Of a stretch of DNA of 64,000 bases, positions 26,663-39,108 are shown piece after piece (the first letter of the stretch is position 1; each line of letters opens with the position of its first letter). The translations under genes were made by a program, and so were the position numbers. The notes beneath the pieces are model-generated. The model saw nothing but the letters and a program-made list of their open reading frames with translations, did no database searches and was not told the DNA's origin. This DNA comes from Hymenolepis diminuta (Eukaryota; Platyhelminthes; Cestoda; Cyclophyllidea; Hymenolepididae): NCBI GenBank assembly GCA_900708905.1, contig CAADRB010000015.1:107444-171443 (forward strand), given 5' to 3'.

Positions 26663-28950
26663 AAATCCTGTAATAATTGTGAGCATGAATTTTAATTGGG
26701 AAGGCCTCTCGTTTACACCTCATGTCAATTTACTCCTTTTAACCTTAAAAATGAGCATAAATTGATTGGATCATCCAGTTTAGGCTTTTTAGTATATTGC
26801 ATGATATTAATTTAGTGTTACAGTTAATTTGATTTTGTGAAATGCAATAATGAATGTAGTCAAGTAAAATAACAATGGAAAAATGAAAGAAAATCCTCTA
26901 AGACATTATATTTATGTAGAAAAATTATTAAGTGCTTGGTTTTTCTAGTAAAAATTTAGAAATTCAACTGTATGACAAATGCTATTATTCCGGTTTTTAA
27001 AAGACTCTCAGTGCATTTCATAATTTTTTTATTAAATATGACAAAATCTCATACGATAACAAACAATGTTTGCCTAAATATTAATTGACTGGTTTTGCTT
27101 TTGTTCAAATGAAATAATACTATATATGAAATGAGCTAAATTTAAAGATGTAAAAAACAAATAATTGTATTAAATGACGCGTAATTTCTTTTTCATACTT
27201 ATTTTATAGAAATAAATATAGCCAAATGTGAAGATTTTTTAACGTTTCAGTTTAAAGCCGTCCTGTGAGAACAGATTGTTTCGCATCAGCCGTGTGAAAA
27301 CATGTCACCATTAGACCAGGACAGATGGAAAATCTAGGCTTACAATAAAAGTTCGCTCATTAATTAATGTAATGGAAACATTGAAAACACAGTAAATTTA
27401 TTGTTTCAAATCTGGAGTGAATCTCGTCAATTTTGCTACAACAATATATCGCTGGCATGAAATTTTCTCTTATTACTTCTATCTTTATAGATCATTATCA
27501 CTAAGACTTCTATAAAAGTTTTAACTCCATGTATTAAAATACTTAATTAACTTATATTTCGTTACATTTAAAATCAAGAATCAGTTATATTTAAATTTCA
27601 AATTGTTATTCTGCTTGATGCAATTAAATATGCAAAGCAAAGGCGATTATTTAAAGGACCAATTAACAAGAACGGAAATAATATTTTTGCAGCAGGTTAA
27701 AGCAATATTGATCAAATACATTATGTATTTATTTGCAAAAAATATATCTTATTTTATCCGTTTGTTTGTTTAACTTTAAATTTGCTCAATTGCCCTAATA
27801 AAATGACGTTAATAAAACTCAAGCTGAAAGGAATCGTGATTGGTGCTTTCGCTTTTGTTATCGTCAATTTATGTTATAATCAAAATAGTTCACTGTTCAT
27901 TTTATCTGAAGGTATTTAAATTTTAAATGACCAAAGTGCCTCCCTGAATGTCTGGAGAACGAAAATGGAGCTATAAATTATTTAACAAATTGGCAAGAAA
28001 ATCGATTGAAAGATGAATGGAACTATCGTATTTATAAACAATTTAAATTTACGAAACAACTTCAGGATATAGAGCAAATATTTCTAAATAATCACTGAGA
28101 ATTGCAATAAATTTTAGTTACCCACATAATTATATGGCACATGTATCATTTACAATTTTTCAGACTTTATTGCATATATATAATTAACTGATGATATAAT
28201 ACAGTTGGTAATGCAGTGCAAAATCAGTAACGATCGCTGCTATCCGCACAGCCGCAGTGACTAAAATGTGGACGCATAATTGCTAGGAACAGTGATTTCG
28301 AGTCAAGTCAGAAGTGCCGACTCTTGGGAGCTATTTACATTCTGATGGTGCCGAACCAAACTTATACGCGTTTGTTATATTTAACGTATCATTCAGATTC
28401 TACCATTTAGGATCGCAGTTAAAATGTTTGAATTTTTAATAATGTAATTCTGTACCATGCAAAAATATATTTGCTGAATAAAATAGAAGTTTTGCTTAAT
28501 CTCGCATATATTATTAAATTCGGAAATTTGTGACCATTTAGAAGGCCAATAAGGTTGCAGCAAGTGGTGAACAGCAATAATTAGATTCTCTGACACCTTC
28601 TACAATACCAAAACTAAAAGTTTCACAAGTTTCTCAATAATCACGGGATTTTACGCATTTCTTGGGATGTTTAACAGTCTGTCCGCAGAAGTAAAAGCTC
28701 TTTTGATTAAATTTGAAGGATTCTTCTATTACATATGTATCCTCTATTCCTTTATCTTGTTCTATTAAATCTTCTCATCCGTTAAAATTTACGATTCTAC
28801 AGCTACCGAAGATGTCACTTAAAGTGTTATTGATTTCACTCACAGGCCTAAATCAGGCAAATTCTTTCATGCTACAACAAACATAAATATGTTTAGGTGA
28901 ATCTTGTCAAATAAGATGAGAAAACTAGAGTTTATTTCCTTGTCAGAAAG
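26663..28950. other. Intergenic, no gene recognised
   Basis: AT-rich DNA with no motif-bearing frame. The stretch at about 28,200-28,370 is less AT-rich than its surroundings and may be repeat debris, but I could not name it. Confidence 0.45.
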
Positions 28951-29242
28951 CTGGGTCCTGTCGAATATGAACACCACTGAAAATTCGTTCTATTCAAGGA
29001 GCTCGATGAACACGGTTCCTATGAAACTGTGTAGGTCATAGAAGAAGATTTTGGCCGTACCAATGCCCACTTTAACTACATCAAATTTATGATCAAGCAT
29101 TTTCAGGACTCATATGAGTTGGCAGGCGTTTTAAACTCTCATTTTGATAAGCTTATTTTCGAAATGTTAATGGAAAAACAGGTTAGATGCCTTAATTTAC
29201 ATCTTCTGGACTCTCAACAAAGCTCTGGTTATCACTAAGAAC

Positions 29243-29497
29243 TTGTCTTTTAAAACTAATGGAGGGAAATTCCAACGTAAAGCTGCAAGAAATTGTCAAA
29301 GATTAGAGAATCCAATTTTCATTGGTTCTGACGCCATGCCCAAGTATCAGCCAGCTTACCGTCCTAAGAGGCCAATTCCATTAGCAGCTTTGGGTTTGGT
29401 GAACGAGAAACTTATATGTCTGCAGCAATGTTTTTCTAAAATCTGTTCCTTATTCGAAATGGGTTACGCCAAATTTCGTCGTTCGGAAAGTAAATAA
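29243..29497 (+). pseudogene. Gypsy pol fragment: region just before RT
   Basis: 84 codons open. It carries the linker between protease and reverse transcriptase seen in gypsy elements, recognisable by the paired-basic, proline-rich RPKRPIPLA motif followed by VNEKL and a leucine/glutamine-rich helix. It runs out of frame before the first RT block, which continues in another frame. Confidence 0.65.
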
Positions 29498-30025
29498 AAC
29501 TATTCGATTGTGCCCTGAATATCCTACCAGTCTAAATACCACAATTAAGCTCATCTTTTTATTCATTATCAGTTTCTGATGATATTTTCACGATATTTAA
29601 TTGTAGCAAATGCGATGCAAAATTTGATTTAGCTGAGGTTTTTTGCAAATGGAAGTTGCATCAGAGCCACGAGAGCTGCTGACTATCAAAACGCATCCCA
29701 AGCCTTATTCGGTGTCAAGAGAGCACTTACTCTACGGAAGAACTTCAAGAACGTGCCATCGTGCTTCTTCAGCATACTCAAGAATACGGCTTATGCCTTC
29801 GAGTTGAGAAGTATGCATTTTTATACCCTAGGATGTATTTTCGATAAAAATGACCGTCGTCCGGATGCAAAAAAGCCTCGGACCACTTCAGAAGTGCCAC
29901 ATTACGTTCACACGTGGGTCTCATTCGCTAAGACAGTACGTTTCTACCAATACTGCATAATATTCGGGCTCCTTTAAATGCGTTGCCGAGAAAAGATATA
30001 TGTGAGAAAGCTTTTACAGAGCTAA

Positions 30026-30211
30026 ATGATATGCTTATTTCTAATATGCTGCTTTCTAATTACAACCCGATTCAAGCCTATTTTATTGATTGTAGGTGCT
30101 TCAAACTATGGCGTTGGAGTGGTTATCTCTCACGTCTTTCCTAATGATTCAGAAAGTGCCGTTGTTCGTGCTTCTCGAACGCTAAATACAGCTGGGAAGA
30201 ACTACAACTAG
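30026..30211 (+). pseudogene. Gypsy RNase H fragment with lost catalytic Asp
   Basis: 61 codons. The block GASNYGVGVVISHVFP corresponds to the N-terminal strand of the retrotransposon RNase H domain, where DASNYGVG is usual. The first catalytic Asp is Gly here (codon near 30,095). ASRTLNTAGKNY follows, the standard next block. A stop ends the frame and the domain continues in another frame to about 30,340. Confidence 0.75.
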
Positions 30212-30613
30212 ATTTAAAAGGAGTATTTGGCCATCATTCTAGCCGCAAAAATGTTCCATAAAGTAGGTAGCCACTTCACACTAATAAGGATCATAAGTCA
30301 CTTCTCTCAATCCTCGGATCCAAAAAGAGTATTTCAATTCACACTGCAAGACGATGCCAGCACTGTTAGACCATCCTTCCTAGCTATGATTCCGATAGAG
30401 ACAATTGTAAAATAACAGATTTTGGACAAATTGACTGCCTTTCATACCTCATCTATAACCAGAGACGTCCTGACGAGGAAACCGTCATAGCAATTCTGAC
30501 TATGGAGGACGGTAAAAACGTCCATTATTTGATGCTCTAGGTAAACTTCCGACAATTGCAGGTGATATGAGACACCACTTACCTGACCATTTTATTGAAG
30601 ATGATATGATATA

Positions 30614-30853
30614 TTATGTTATGACTCCTTCAAAAATCTTGAAAGAGCGCCGAAGAGGACTGGTGCCGTTATCAGTTACAAAGGTCTCTGGTAGTCCATA
30701 AGTTGAAAATATATGATTTCTCCCAGTACTCCCAAATAATCTTCCAACAACATGATCAAGACTAGTCATAAATAAAATCAGCAGGAAGGGTTGAATCCTT
30801 TGGAAGTAGAGCAGTGTAAATCGTCCTGGGTTAACACCCAATAAAAATTTCAT
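30614..30853 (-). pseudogene. Retroelement integrase fragment in opposite orientation
   Basis: On the minus strand a 79-codon frame contains FSTYGLPETFVTDNGT, the block around the second catalytic Asp of a gypsy integrase core (Asp 61 of this frame, near 30,672). The expected FTS after TDNGTQ is replaced and the match ends abruptly. Upstream residues of the frame match nothing I know. It lies directly after sense-strand RNase H debris, where integrase should be, but points the other way. Confidence 0.7.
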
Positions 30854-30899
30854 CAGAACTGTGATTATCTAACGGTGAGTGCGGCGTCCTTCGATACAG

Positions 30900-33800
30900 T
30901 AAAAGGAGTGTGTCGAGAATTTCTAATGTTGTCCCCTCCCCATGTGACTCTTGATAATCACTGAACTCAATATTTAACACCGCTACGCCAGACCCATCAT
31001 TTTCAGTCTCGTCTCCACCTTAATGAATGAGATACAACCATTAAATCTTTCAAATTCATGAATATAAACTGAATGGCACTGACAAGAACAGGCTCAGCAA
31101 TCTTACTAAATAACATAAAATTTGAATTTCACAGCAATAGACGACTTTAAACTGAATAGGAAAAAAGGTAAGCGGCCCATTTTTATTATTCAAATAAAAT
31201 AAGATTTTAGGCAATAACTCAATTATCAAATCAGACAACTTCTACTTAAAAACTGTTGTTATGTCTGGACGGTTCTTCACGAATAACACTTAATTCTTAA
31301 TTTTCAGTAAAGCGAATACCAATAAATGCTTCAACAACATTACGTTATGCTCTTTTTACGCCCTTCTGAAATGGCGATGGAAATATTACTTTTAAAGACT
31401 AATTATTATTACATGTTTCGTAATATTTAAAGTTGGAATTTAGTGTCATAATTCGATAGAATTCATTCAGCCACACAAATAGATAGTCTCAAGTTTTTAT
31501 TAGTAAAACAGTCAGCTCTTAACATTTTTTAAAGTATTAGTGTTCTATGCAATTTTGGAAACACTGATTGATTTCATAAATTACGGTCCTCCTATTTTCT
31601 CGGATAATTCATTTATCTTCTCTTTTATCGTAAAAATACTCCATTTTTGTCTCTAGTAATTTTTGTTTTTCTTTAACCAAAATTTACCAAGGAAAAAATT
31701 AATTTCAGCTCCAAGTTACTGAGAACCAGTAGGTCAACAATATAGACGCATGCTCATGTCACATGACACCGAAATTTGGACTATTTAGTGGCGGGAACAA
31801 ATTTGAGCAAATAGTCCGAAAATACTTCATGCTTAACCGAGGTTACTTTAAAAGTATAAATGAATGTTTAATCGTGTGTTTTATATAGATTTTTATTAAT
31901 AAACGAGTTTTAAACATATTTAGTACTCTTTTTGATTGCGAATAGGTCAAATGTTTACTCAAATTTATTAAAAATAAGAATGTCGTCAACTTATATTTTA
32001 ACGTTATTTTAATAACTGAAGGTGAATAAATCTGATTGGCTTATCTAAAGAGCAACATTTTCCAAATAGAATTGCAATAATATCATTATGAAATACTTCT
32101 AATTAAATTGTACAAATGTAAAGGCTTGGTATCAGGATCAGCTCTTTTATGAATCCCTTATAAATAAAATAACTAATTTTTAAAAGGTTATTTTCTTTAA
32201 TCCTTTAAAAGACGCTCTCCTTTTTTTATTTTTTAACTCTATCTATGAAACTGGCGGTTTTTAGAATTTCAATTAATGTAAGTAAATTTAATCGTATAGC
32301 TGTTTTAATAATGTTGAAGTAAATATCATTTCTGTTGAGCCTTTTGGCACACAATTTTTTCAAAATCAGGAAATTAATTTTTAGATAAGATTTTTTAAAC
32401 AAATAAGAACATAAATACGTAACTGTTAGGAAGTTGATCAAACATTCTTCTGGCGTCTCCAAGAAAGACCAGCAGGCTTCACCGGATTACTGATGATTGA
32501 ATATCTGCACCTACATCTACACATGTAGGATCACCTTTTAAACTTTTGTCTTAATAAGATAACAGTTGTTTGAGTTGTAAGTCTTCTTTCTTTCCTTGCG
32601 CAAGTAGCTTTAGTTTTGCATTTTATTTTATACTATGAGAAAATACACCATAGCATATATATCTTAAATGCCTTGGTGCCTATAAAAGATTCCGTCCCAG
32701 TCTGAATCCTAGTTTTAAAAATTATAAGGGCCTCAGTAGAATTTTTCAAATAGTGTTTAAATAAATATTTGTCAAACAAAAATTACCTTACCACATTTAG
32801 GTTACGTTCAAATCACTGAACCAGAACAATCTGTGTTTAAATATGCATGACCTGTGCTGACAAAAATTTTCTCAAGAGGATTAATGCATTCCATACACAT
32901 AATCCTCTTATTTGATTCCCATATGGGACGTTAACTATAACCTTATACAAGAAAATTTACGTTTTAATGAGACTTTCTTTCGAATTAGAATCTGCCGTTT
33001 TGATTTTTTTCAACTTTACACAAGAGTAGCCATTAAAAAAGAGACACTTTAAGCATTAATTATAAACAATTTTTAGAACAGCATCTAGTCGTTGATTGCG
33101 GATGATAAATTATTAAAATTATGTAGATATAAATGAGCTAATTTCAAAACGAAATAAAATTGCAAACGAAAGCATGTATCGGTAAATACTTTTCATGTCA
33201 TTCAAATGCAATCTACTAAAAAACATTTTCCGAATAAAATTTAAAATATTGCTCTCCTTTAAGTTTTTGTTTATATTTATTTGTTGGTTATTTTATTCTA
33301 TATGACCTTTACTATTTTGTCTACTTTGTTAAATCGTGTGTTTCGTGAAAAGACCTGCAAATATACCTGTAGATAAGGGCAATAAATTTGATAATTTAAG
33401 CTATTTTAGATAATAAACTAATATTTTTATTAAATCTAAATGCATTATTTTGATGCCAAATAAATTCATGGAATATATTTAGTTTAAATATGTTGCGTAA
33501 TGCAATCTTTATCGTGATATCGGAAATATTGCAAGAAAATTATGGATAGAAACAACGCTTACAGAAACAATTTACAAATAATATTCCCAATCATTTCAGT
33601 TAAATTTGTTTTAATTTAGACGCAAAAAGATGGAAGAAAAGGAGAAATTTAGATTTTATATTTAAATATTAAGTAACAATGAATTGTGGCATATCTTTGT
33701 TGCAGATAATTATTGTTTTAGCAAATCTAACTATAAATATATTAAATGCTAAAACAAAATGCACTGCGATTAAATTAACTGAAATTTGTAAGTAAAATAC

Positions 33801-36800
33801 GTTCAGTAGACTTTTCCATAAAACTTATCAAAGACGTTTACGGCAAGTTTTAATACATCTGAAGAGATTATAAAGAAATTTTCTTAGTGCAATGATATTG
33901 CTCTCAATTTTAATCAAATATTATCCAGCTACAATTGACCTAAAAATTCATAATTTGCGTAATAATCCGGTTAATTTTCCATTAACCCTCAATGACGTAT
34001 TAAAGCTAAATTTAGATCAAGTCCAGACAATATTTGAAGAGTTGAAAGTCAGCGTTTTGTATGGTGCAAAAGGTGAGTTGAAAATAGGACCTTTTACTTA
34101 GATTGGCTTGTCAGCGAATAAGTATACCCCAGTCGGAGATGCTGTAATGTAAATTTTAAAAAGAAGAAAATAATTCGCAAAGGTTTATCCAATTCTAAAT
34201 TCATAACTTAGGATTTAGGTTACTGGAAATATTTACCCAAATATATTGGTAGATATGACGCTTGACATCGTTGACAATTTGAAAATTAAAATTCATGTGA
34301 GAATTCGCCGATGGATCAATCATCACGAAACTTACTGGCATGCTTCATTGTTCAGTATAAGGTGGCTACACAAATGCATAAATGGAAGGAGGATAATATT
34401 AAAAGGTCCTAGTAGAAAATTAATATATCCAAAAACAGTCTGAGTATCACGCAGCTAAAAGAAAGTAGTATTTTCTTGATTCCCTGATTCCCATTTAACT
34501 GTCTCTCCTCTTTCACAGGAGCGTTGTTCTGCATAGTCGGCATGTAGTAGAAATTACCGGACAACATTTTGTTATGTTACATCTAGTATCTACCTATTTG
34601 TCGCGCTTCTACAGTATTTCCTCTCTTTTTTCGACGTTTCCATAAATAAGTAAACTAATTAATAATTACGACAAGTTACCCCTAAATCAGTGAGATCCTT
34701 TAAATGACTTTTTATGATTTCAAATTAAAGTAACATCCCATATTTCAAATCAACGCCTGTTGTCCATTCTAGATATTTTGAGAAGAGTTAATTTTGAATA
34801 TTTTTAAAAGAATTTTAATTATGTCGATTTTTTACATAAATCTACGTTTACAATATTACCTAAATGCATTCTTATTTATTCATTTTTTTTAATTTTGAAG
34901 GCAATCCGCCTACTCCACGAGAAATAACCCATATCATCATTAATTATATTTCTTAAATTATTAAAATCATCATAAAATCATTCACTTAAATTAATGTTTG
35001 AAAAAATTGAGCCTATTTATTTGGATAAGTTAACCGATTTAAGTGGCTCACCCAAGAAAAAATTAAGACAACAGAGCATTGTCAGACATTAATTATAATT
35101 ATTTAACCGAACCTTTGATAATTAATATTGAGCTTTTCTCAGCGAAAACGCAGTGCATTATTTTATTCTCTAAAAATAAACAAAATTTCATTTGATATAT
35201 CAATATTTCTTCATGACAAAAGTCAAGCGTCTACTTTTTGGCAAAAATCCACAAAAATTAATTGAAATTATGTACTGTTGTCATTGATTTGTAATTTGGG
35301 TTATCACTAAATTTGAGAATTAGGAAGCATAATTGAGAGCTATGGGCTGCTCATTCAATCAATTTTAGTCTTTTGCATGTTTGGCAAAATATGCTCAAAG
35401 CCTTGGCCTTAAAATGATTCACTTTGATTGCAAAATTGTAATTTTAAAAGAAAAAATTGTAACTGCGGCTTACATTGACGATTAACAACTATACATGGAA
35501 GTGATTCCTGCCAATTTGCACTGAATATAATTTTAATATTTTTTCCATTTCTTTTTGAAAACGGTATAAATCAAATTTATATTTCGCTAGATTAATCTTA
35601 TTCAGCTTTATATAATCTTTAATGTCGACAAATTCGCAGACATTTTAATTGTTGCATTTATCAAAAAAATACTAAATATATAAATATCGTTTTAATTTGT
35701 TCTTATGCATACATTAACTAAAATTTTTATTAACCATTAGTATGCAAACATATAATTTTATGTTAAGGTTGTAATGTGCTGCAATTACCATCCATGGCAA
35801 AACAGAAAATAGCGGTAGATTAAACAATAGAGAAAGATAGGAAATGTGGAGTTGGCATCCAAGTTCTTGAAAGTGTATGATCCATTTAGGAAATCTAAAT
35901 CTTTCAAAGCACATTTTTCACACTTTGTCCATGGTTTTTTTGGGTAAATTCATTCAAGAATTGTTGTCCAATGAATTTAAGTAAATGTTTGGTCATGCCA
36001 CTTAATTCATTTGCAACATCTAAAATTATTAAACAGAAGTTGGAACCTGCAACCATTTTTTGACCATATAATAAGTGTCTGTACAAGGTGATAGGGTTGA
36101 TTTAAGATTATTGATATCATGAGTTTTTCAAAGTCTCATGGTCAGAGGCACTAACACTAAAATCGAAATAACTGTTCCCCGAACACAATACAACCTTAGA
36201 CTTAACACAAATGCATATTTGAGTATTCCATTTGAATAAATTTTCGAATTCTGTTTGTTAAGATATTTTGAAATTTCGGAAATGATAAACTAGCTTTGTC
36301 TTTACTTCTTCTCTACTCATAAAAGGACTGATGAAATTAATTTATTTTCTCAAGTCAAATTAAGAAGACACTTTTTATATGCCTCATAGGAAATTTAGAT
36401 AAATCCTTTTTTGTTTGACTCATTTGTTGCAGACATCAACTGTCTTTTTGGGCCTTCGAGAAGGTTTATCGTCAAGATCATAGAATATCCCAATTTTAGG
36501 AGTAATTTCGCGAATTTTCAGCATTTTTAATTCTTTACATTTGAACGACCTTAAAATTGTGTTTCCATCTATTTTCACTAAGAATTACAATGTGTTCGTT
36601 AACTTTTCATATGTGCTAGGCAATATTTACGTTTACACTAAATATTCGAATCTATTTCAGCAACGATACTTTATAAATCTGTAAATTATCGTAGGAAAAA
36701 CACAAATGAGATCATCCAAAATTTCGGAATTGTCCAGTGCTGGGGCAATTTTCACTCAAAGATATATGTAGTGGTTTCAATCCCTAACTGAGCGTATCTA

Positions 36801-38700
36801 TTTATCTGGTGATTGTCTATATCTCTAGTGTAGGTCTCCGTCTCCTTCCATCTAATTTTATGCATCAGGCATTCAGTCATGTATTTGTGGTCACGATCAT
36901 ATTCAACACGATGACTTTATTTCTTCCCCAATAAGAAATGTCATATCATGTTAATTGAAATATGTGTTTGATTCCCTCTAAATACATATATTTGAACAAT
37001 ACGAGTGATACATTTCTTTATTCAATACCTTTGCTCAATATGCTCAGTGCGTTAGTCAAATCTTTGAAATTCTATTCTATTACTTTAATACTCTATTCAC
37101 TACCATACTACTATGATTAGTTTAAGCAACAAGCGAGAAAAATCTAAAGTACTGCACATTTCTTTTCGGAATCATTTGAAATATTTTTAAATAATTTCGT
37201 TTCTTAATAAATATCTAAAATGTGAAGTTCCCGTTAGTTGGATGTCAAAAGGAATAATTATTTATAAAATAACAAGAAATTAATTGTCCTTTTTGGTTTT
37301 CGGTTAATCTAACCAGATTGATCAGTCAGCTACCTTAAATAATCCATTAAAAGGAGTTTAATGTTTTGAGCGTTGACTCAATCAGGTGTCAAGGTTTTAG
37401 GCAATAAACACTGAATTGCAACGCAATTAACATTGTAAATTAAGTTAAAGGCGATCAACACAATGAAATAGAATTTTAATGAATTAAGAAACTTCGATTC
37501 TCTGTTTCATTGATAAATGCCCCTTAAGGTATAAAAGAGTGTCTTCTACATGCAGTCTTCAAATAATAAGGAGTAGAACTTTACGTTCAATTCACTGTAT
37601 TTGTGTAAAGCCTAACCAAAAAACCGGAAATTACAGTTGAATTCTGTGGGGAGATAACTACCAGAGTCAATAAATATAAAGCTACAAAAAATAAAAAGAA
37701 GGGCAGAAGATTTGATAATAATAGTTTAATAAGACTAATAACAAATTGGAAGGAAGAAGAGGATGAAAAGGTGATGGCTGAAGGACTTTAATATAGATGA
37801 TGACTTGTAAAAGTCGAAAAGATGAGAACCACGTTGATTTGAGTTAGAAAAGGAGGAATGTTGGATATTTATAAGATTGGTAGACAGTTTAATCAGTAAA
37901 AAGAGAGTTGGCATCCAAGTGAGAATGAAGGGGTAAGGACATGGAAATAAGTGAGTTGAAAATGAAGTAGAATTAAGTTTTGTAACTGGAGTTTTGACAG
38001 TCGGGCGGATGAATGCTTGGCGATAAAATCCTGCTGGTTGTTGTTAGCGGTTTTGATCATAACCAAGCTGTCTTAAATCATTTACTCAGACCATAGAAAT
38101 GATTAATCATAAACAGCTCATGAAATTTTAATAAAAAATAATTCTTAAATTATGCGTTTTAAATGAATGTAAATCAATTGAAACGCTTTAACTATTAGAC
38201 ATTTTGCATCTGCTACAAAACTGCAGATCGCTATCAAAATGTTTTTAATGGCTCGCAAATAGGAGGTATTTGCTTTTATTCAAACCGTCTGATTGTATAT
38301 GTTTTGATAAAATCAAAACTATTGAAAATTAATTCAAGTTTTATCCGAGTTGGAAATTTTTATTTCATGTGAATTAACTATAAAGCAAGAGTTCACCTAT
38401 TTCTACTCGATTATGTTTAACATAACAACAAATATATTTTTTCAATCTATATTTTTTCTGGCTAAGCTACATATCTGGCTTAAATACAATTATAATTTTT
38501 AATATTTCATTCCTTGCAGTTGTCATGGATAATAGACAGTGTTAATGAACTTTTACCGTTTTAATATGCTCAATAATATTTTAACATTCTTTTCCATCTC
38601 TCATTTAGTTCTGAAGATTATATTCATGGCAAAATTTCTCCTCCATATGGTGCTTAATATGAGAAAATAATATTTTCCACAAACAACTCTCCTATGTCTT
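30900..38700. other. Intergenic, largely unannotatable
   Basis: AT-rich sequence without a supported gene. Two small frames at 33,892-34,101 and 34,246-34,443 lie close together in the same orientation but carry no motif I can name. A pair of short inverted repeats sits near 31,754-31,817. At 37,640-38,000 the plus strand is markedly purine-rich. Confidence 0.45.
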
Positions 38701-38721
38701 TAAATTTAAGAGACCTTAAAG

Positions 38722-39108
38722 TGTGCAAAACAAACACCGGACACTAGACAACATCATGACCGACAAAAGGGTTCGTCTCGGATCCCGAAGATGAATGTCT
38801 CATATTTCGGTGGGAGATGCTATAGCCAGCAGATGTCTATCAACACCTGGCAATTAGAAATAATTGACTGGCGATAAGATCTCCAATACAATTTCCACAG
38901 GTGGTTCCGCTGTGGGTTTGCGTGTTTGCATATAGATACCTAAACATGCCTATCATCACGCCGGACTCCAACAATGAGACATGACTGACGTCTAACAAAG
39001 AAACGTTTTGTATATAAATCTAATTTACTGATCTGACGACATGAGTGACTTGACTTATTCCATCTATTCGATCGTTGTGGCAGACCGATAGACCTCAACG
39101 TTATAACA
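38722..39108 (+). repeat. Solo LTR-like copy, family A
   Basis: This segment is similar over most of its length to two others in the window, at 52,390-52,720 and 54,002-54,126. Shared landmarks are a GACCGACnAAAG start region, ATGTCTATCAACACCTGGC, a GCATATAGATACCTAAA block, TTTGTATATAAA, CGACATGAGTG with CTTGACTTATT, and an end near TTATAACA. It starts near TGTG and ends in ACA, as LTRs usually do. No internal region flanks it, so it is most simply a solo LTR. The exact ends are inferred. Confidence 0.65.

Larger units (their letters stand above)
28950..30560 (+). mobile_element. Decayed Ty3/gypsy retrotransposon pol
   Basis: The remains of a pol region in sense orientation, spread over several frames. 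In order: a pre-RT block ending in a RPKRPIP-like motif (about 29,365); a VRKVNKTIR-like segment then KFDLAEVFLQME, the RT palm start with its catalytic Asp still visible (about 29,470-29,660); a gap where the YxDD region should be; the RT thumb block with LGCIFDKN and RRPDAKK (about 29,826-29,880); the connection and RNase H block GASNYGVG (about 30,095); and a tether segment containing TDFGQID (about 30,420-30,440). Stop codons and frameshifts occur throughout. No LTRs were recognised around it. The type resembles nematode/arthropod gypsy elements often labelled K02A2.6-like in automatic annotation. Confidence 0.8.

Noticed and set aside
29038..30211. A functional retroviral or endogenous-virus gene set
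   Set aside because: The pol blocks are broken by stops and frameshifts, key residues are missing and no envelope-like frame is present; it fits a decayed LTR retrotransposon.
33892..34443. Two adjacent plus-strand frames of 69 and 65 codons
   Set aside because: They are near each other and share orientation, but neither shows a recognisable family or good splice junctions.
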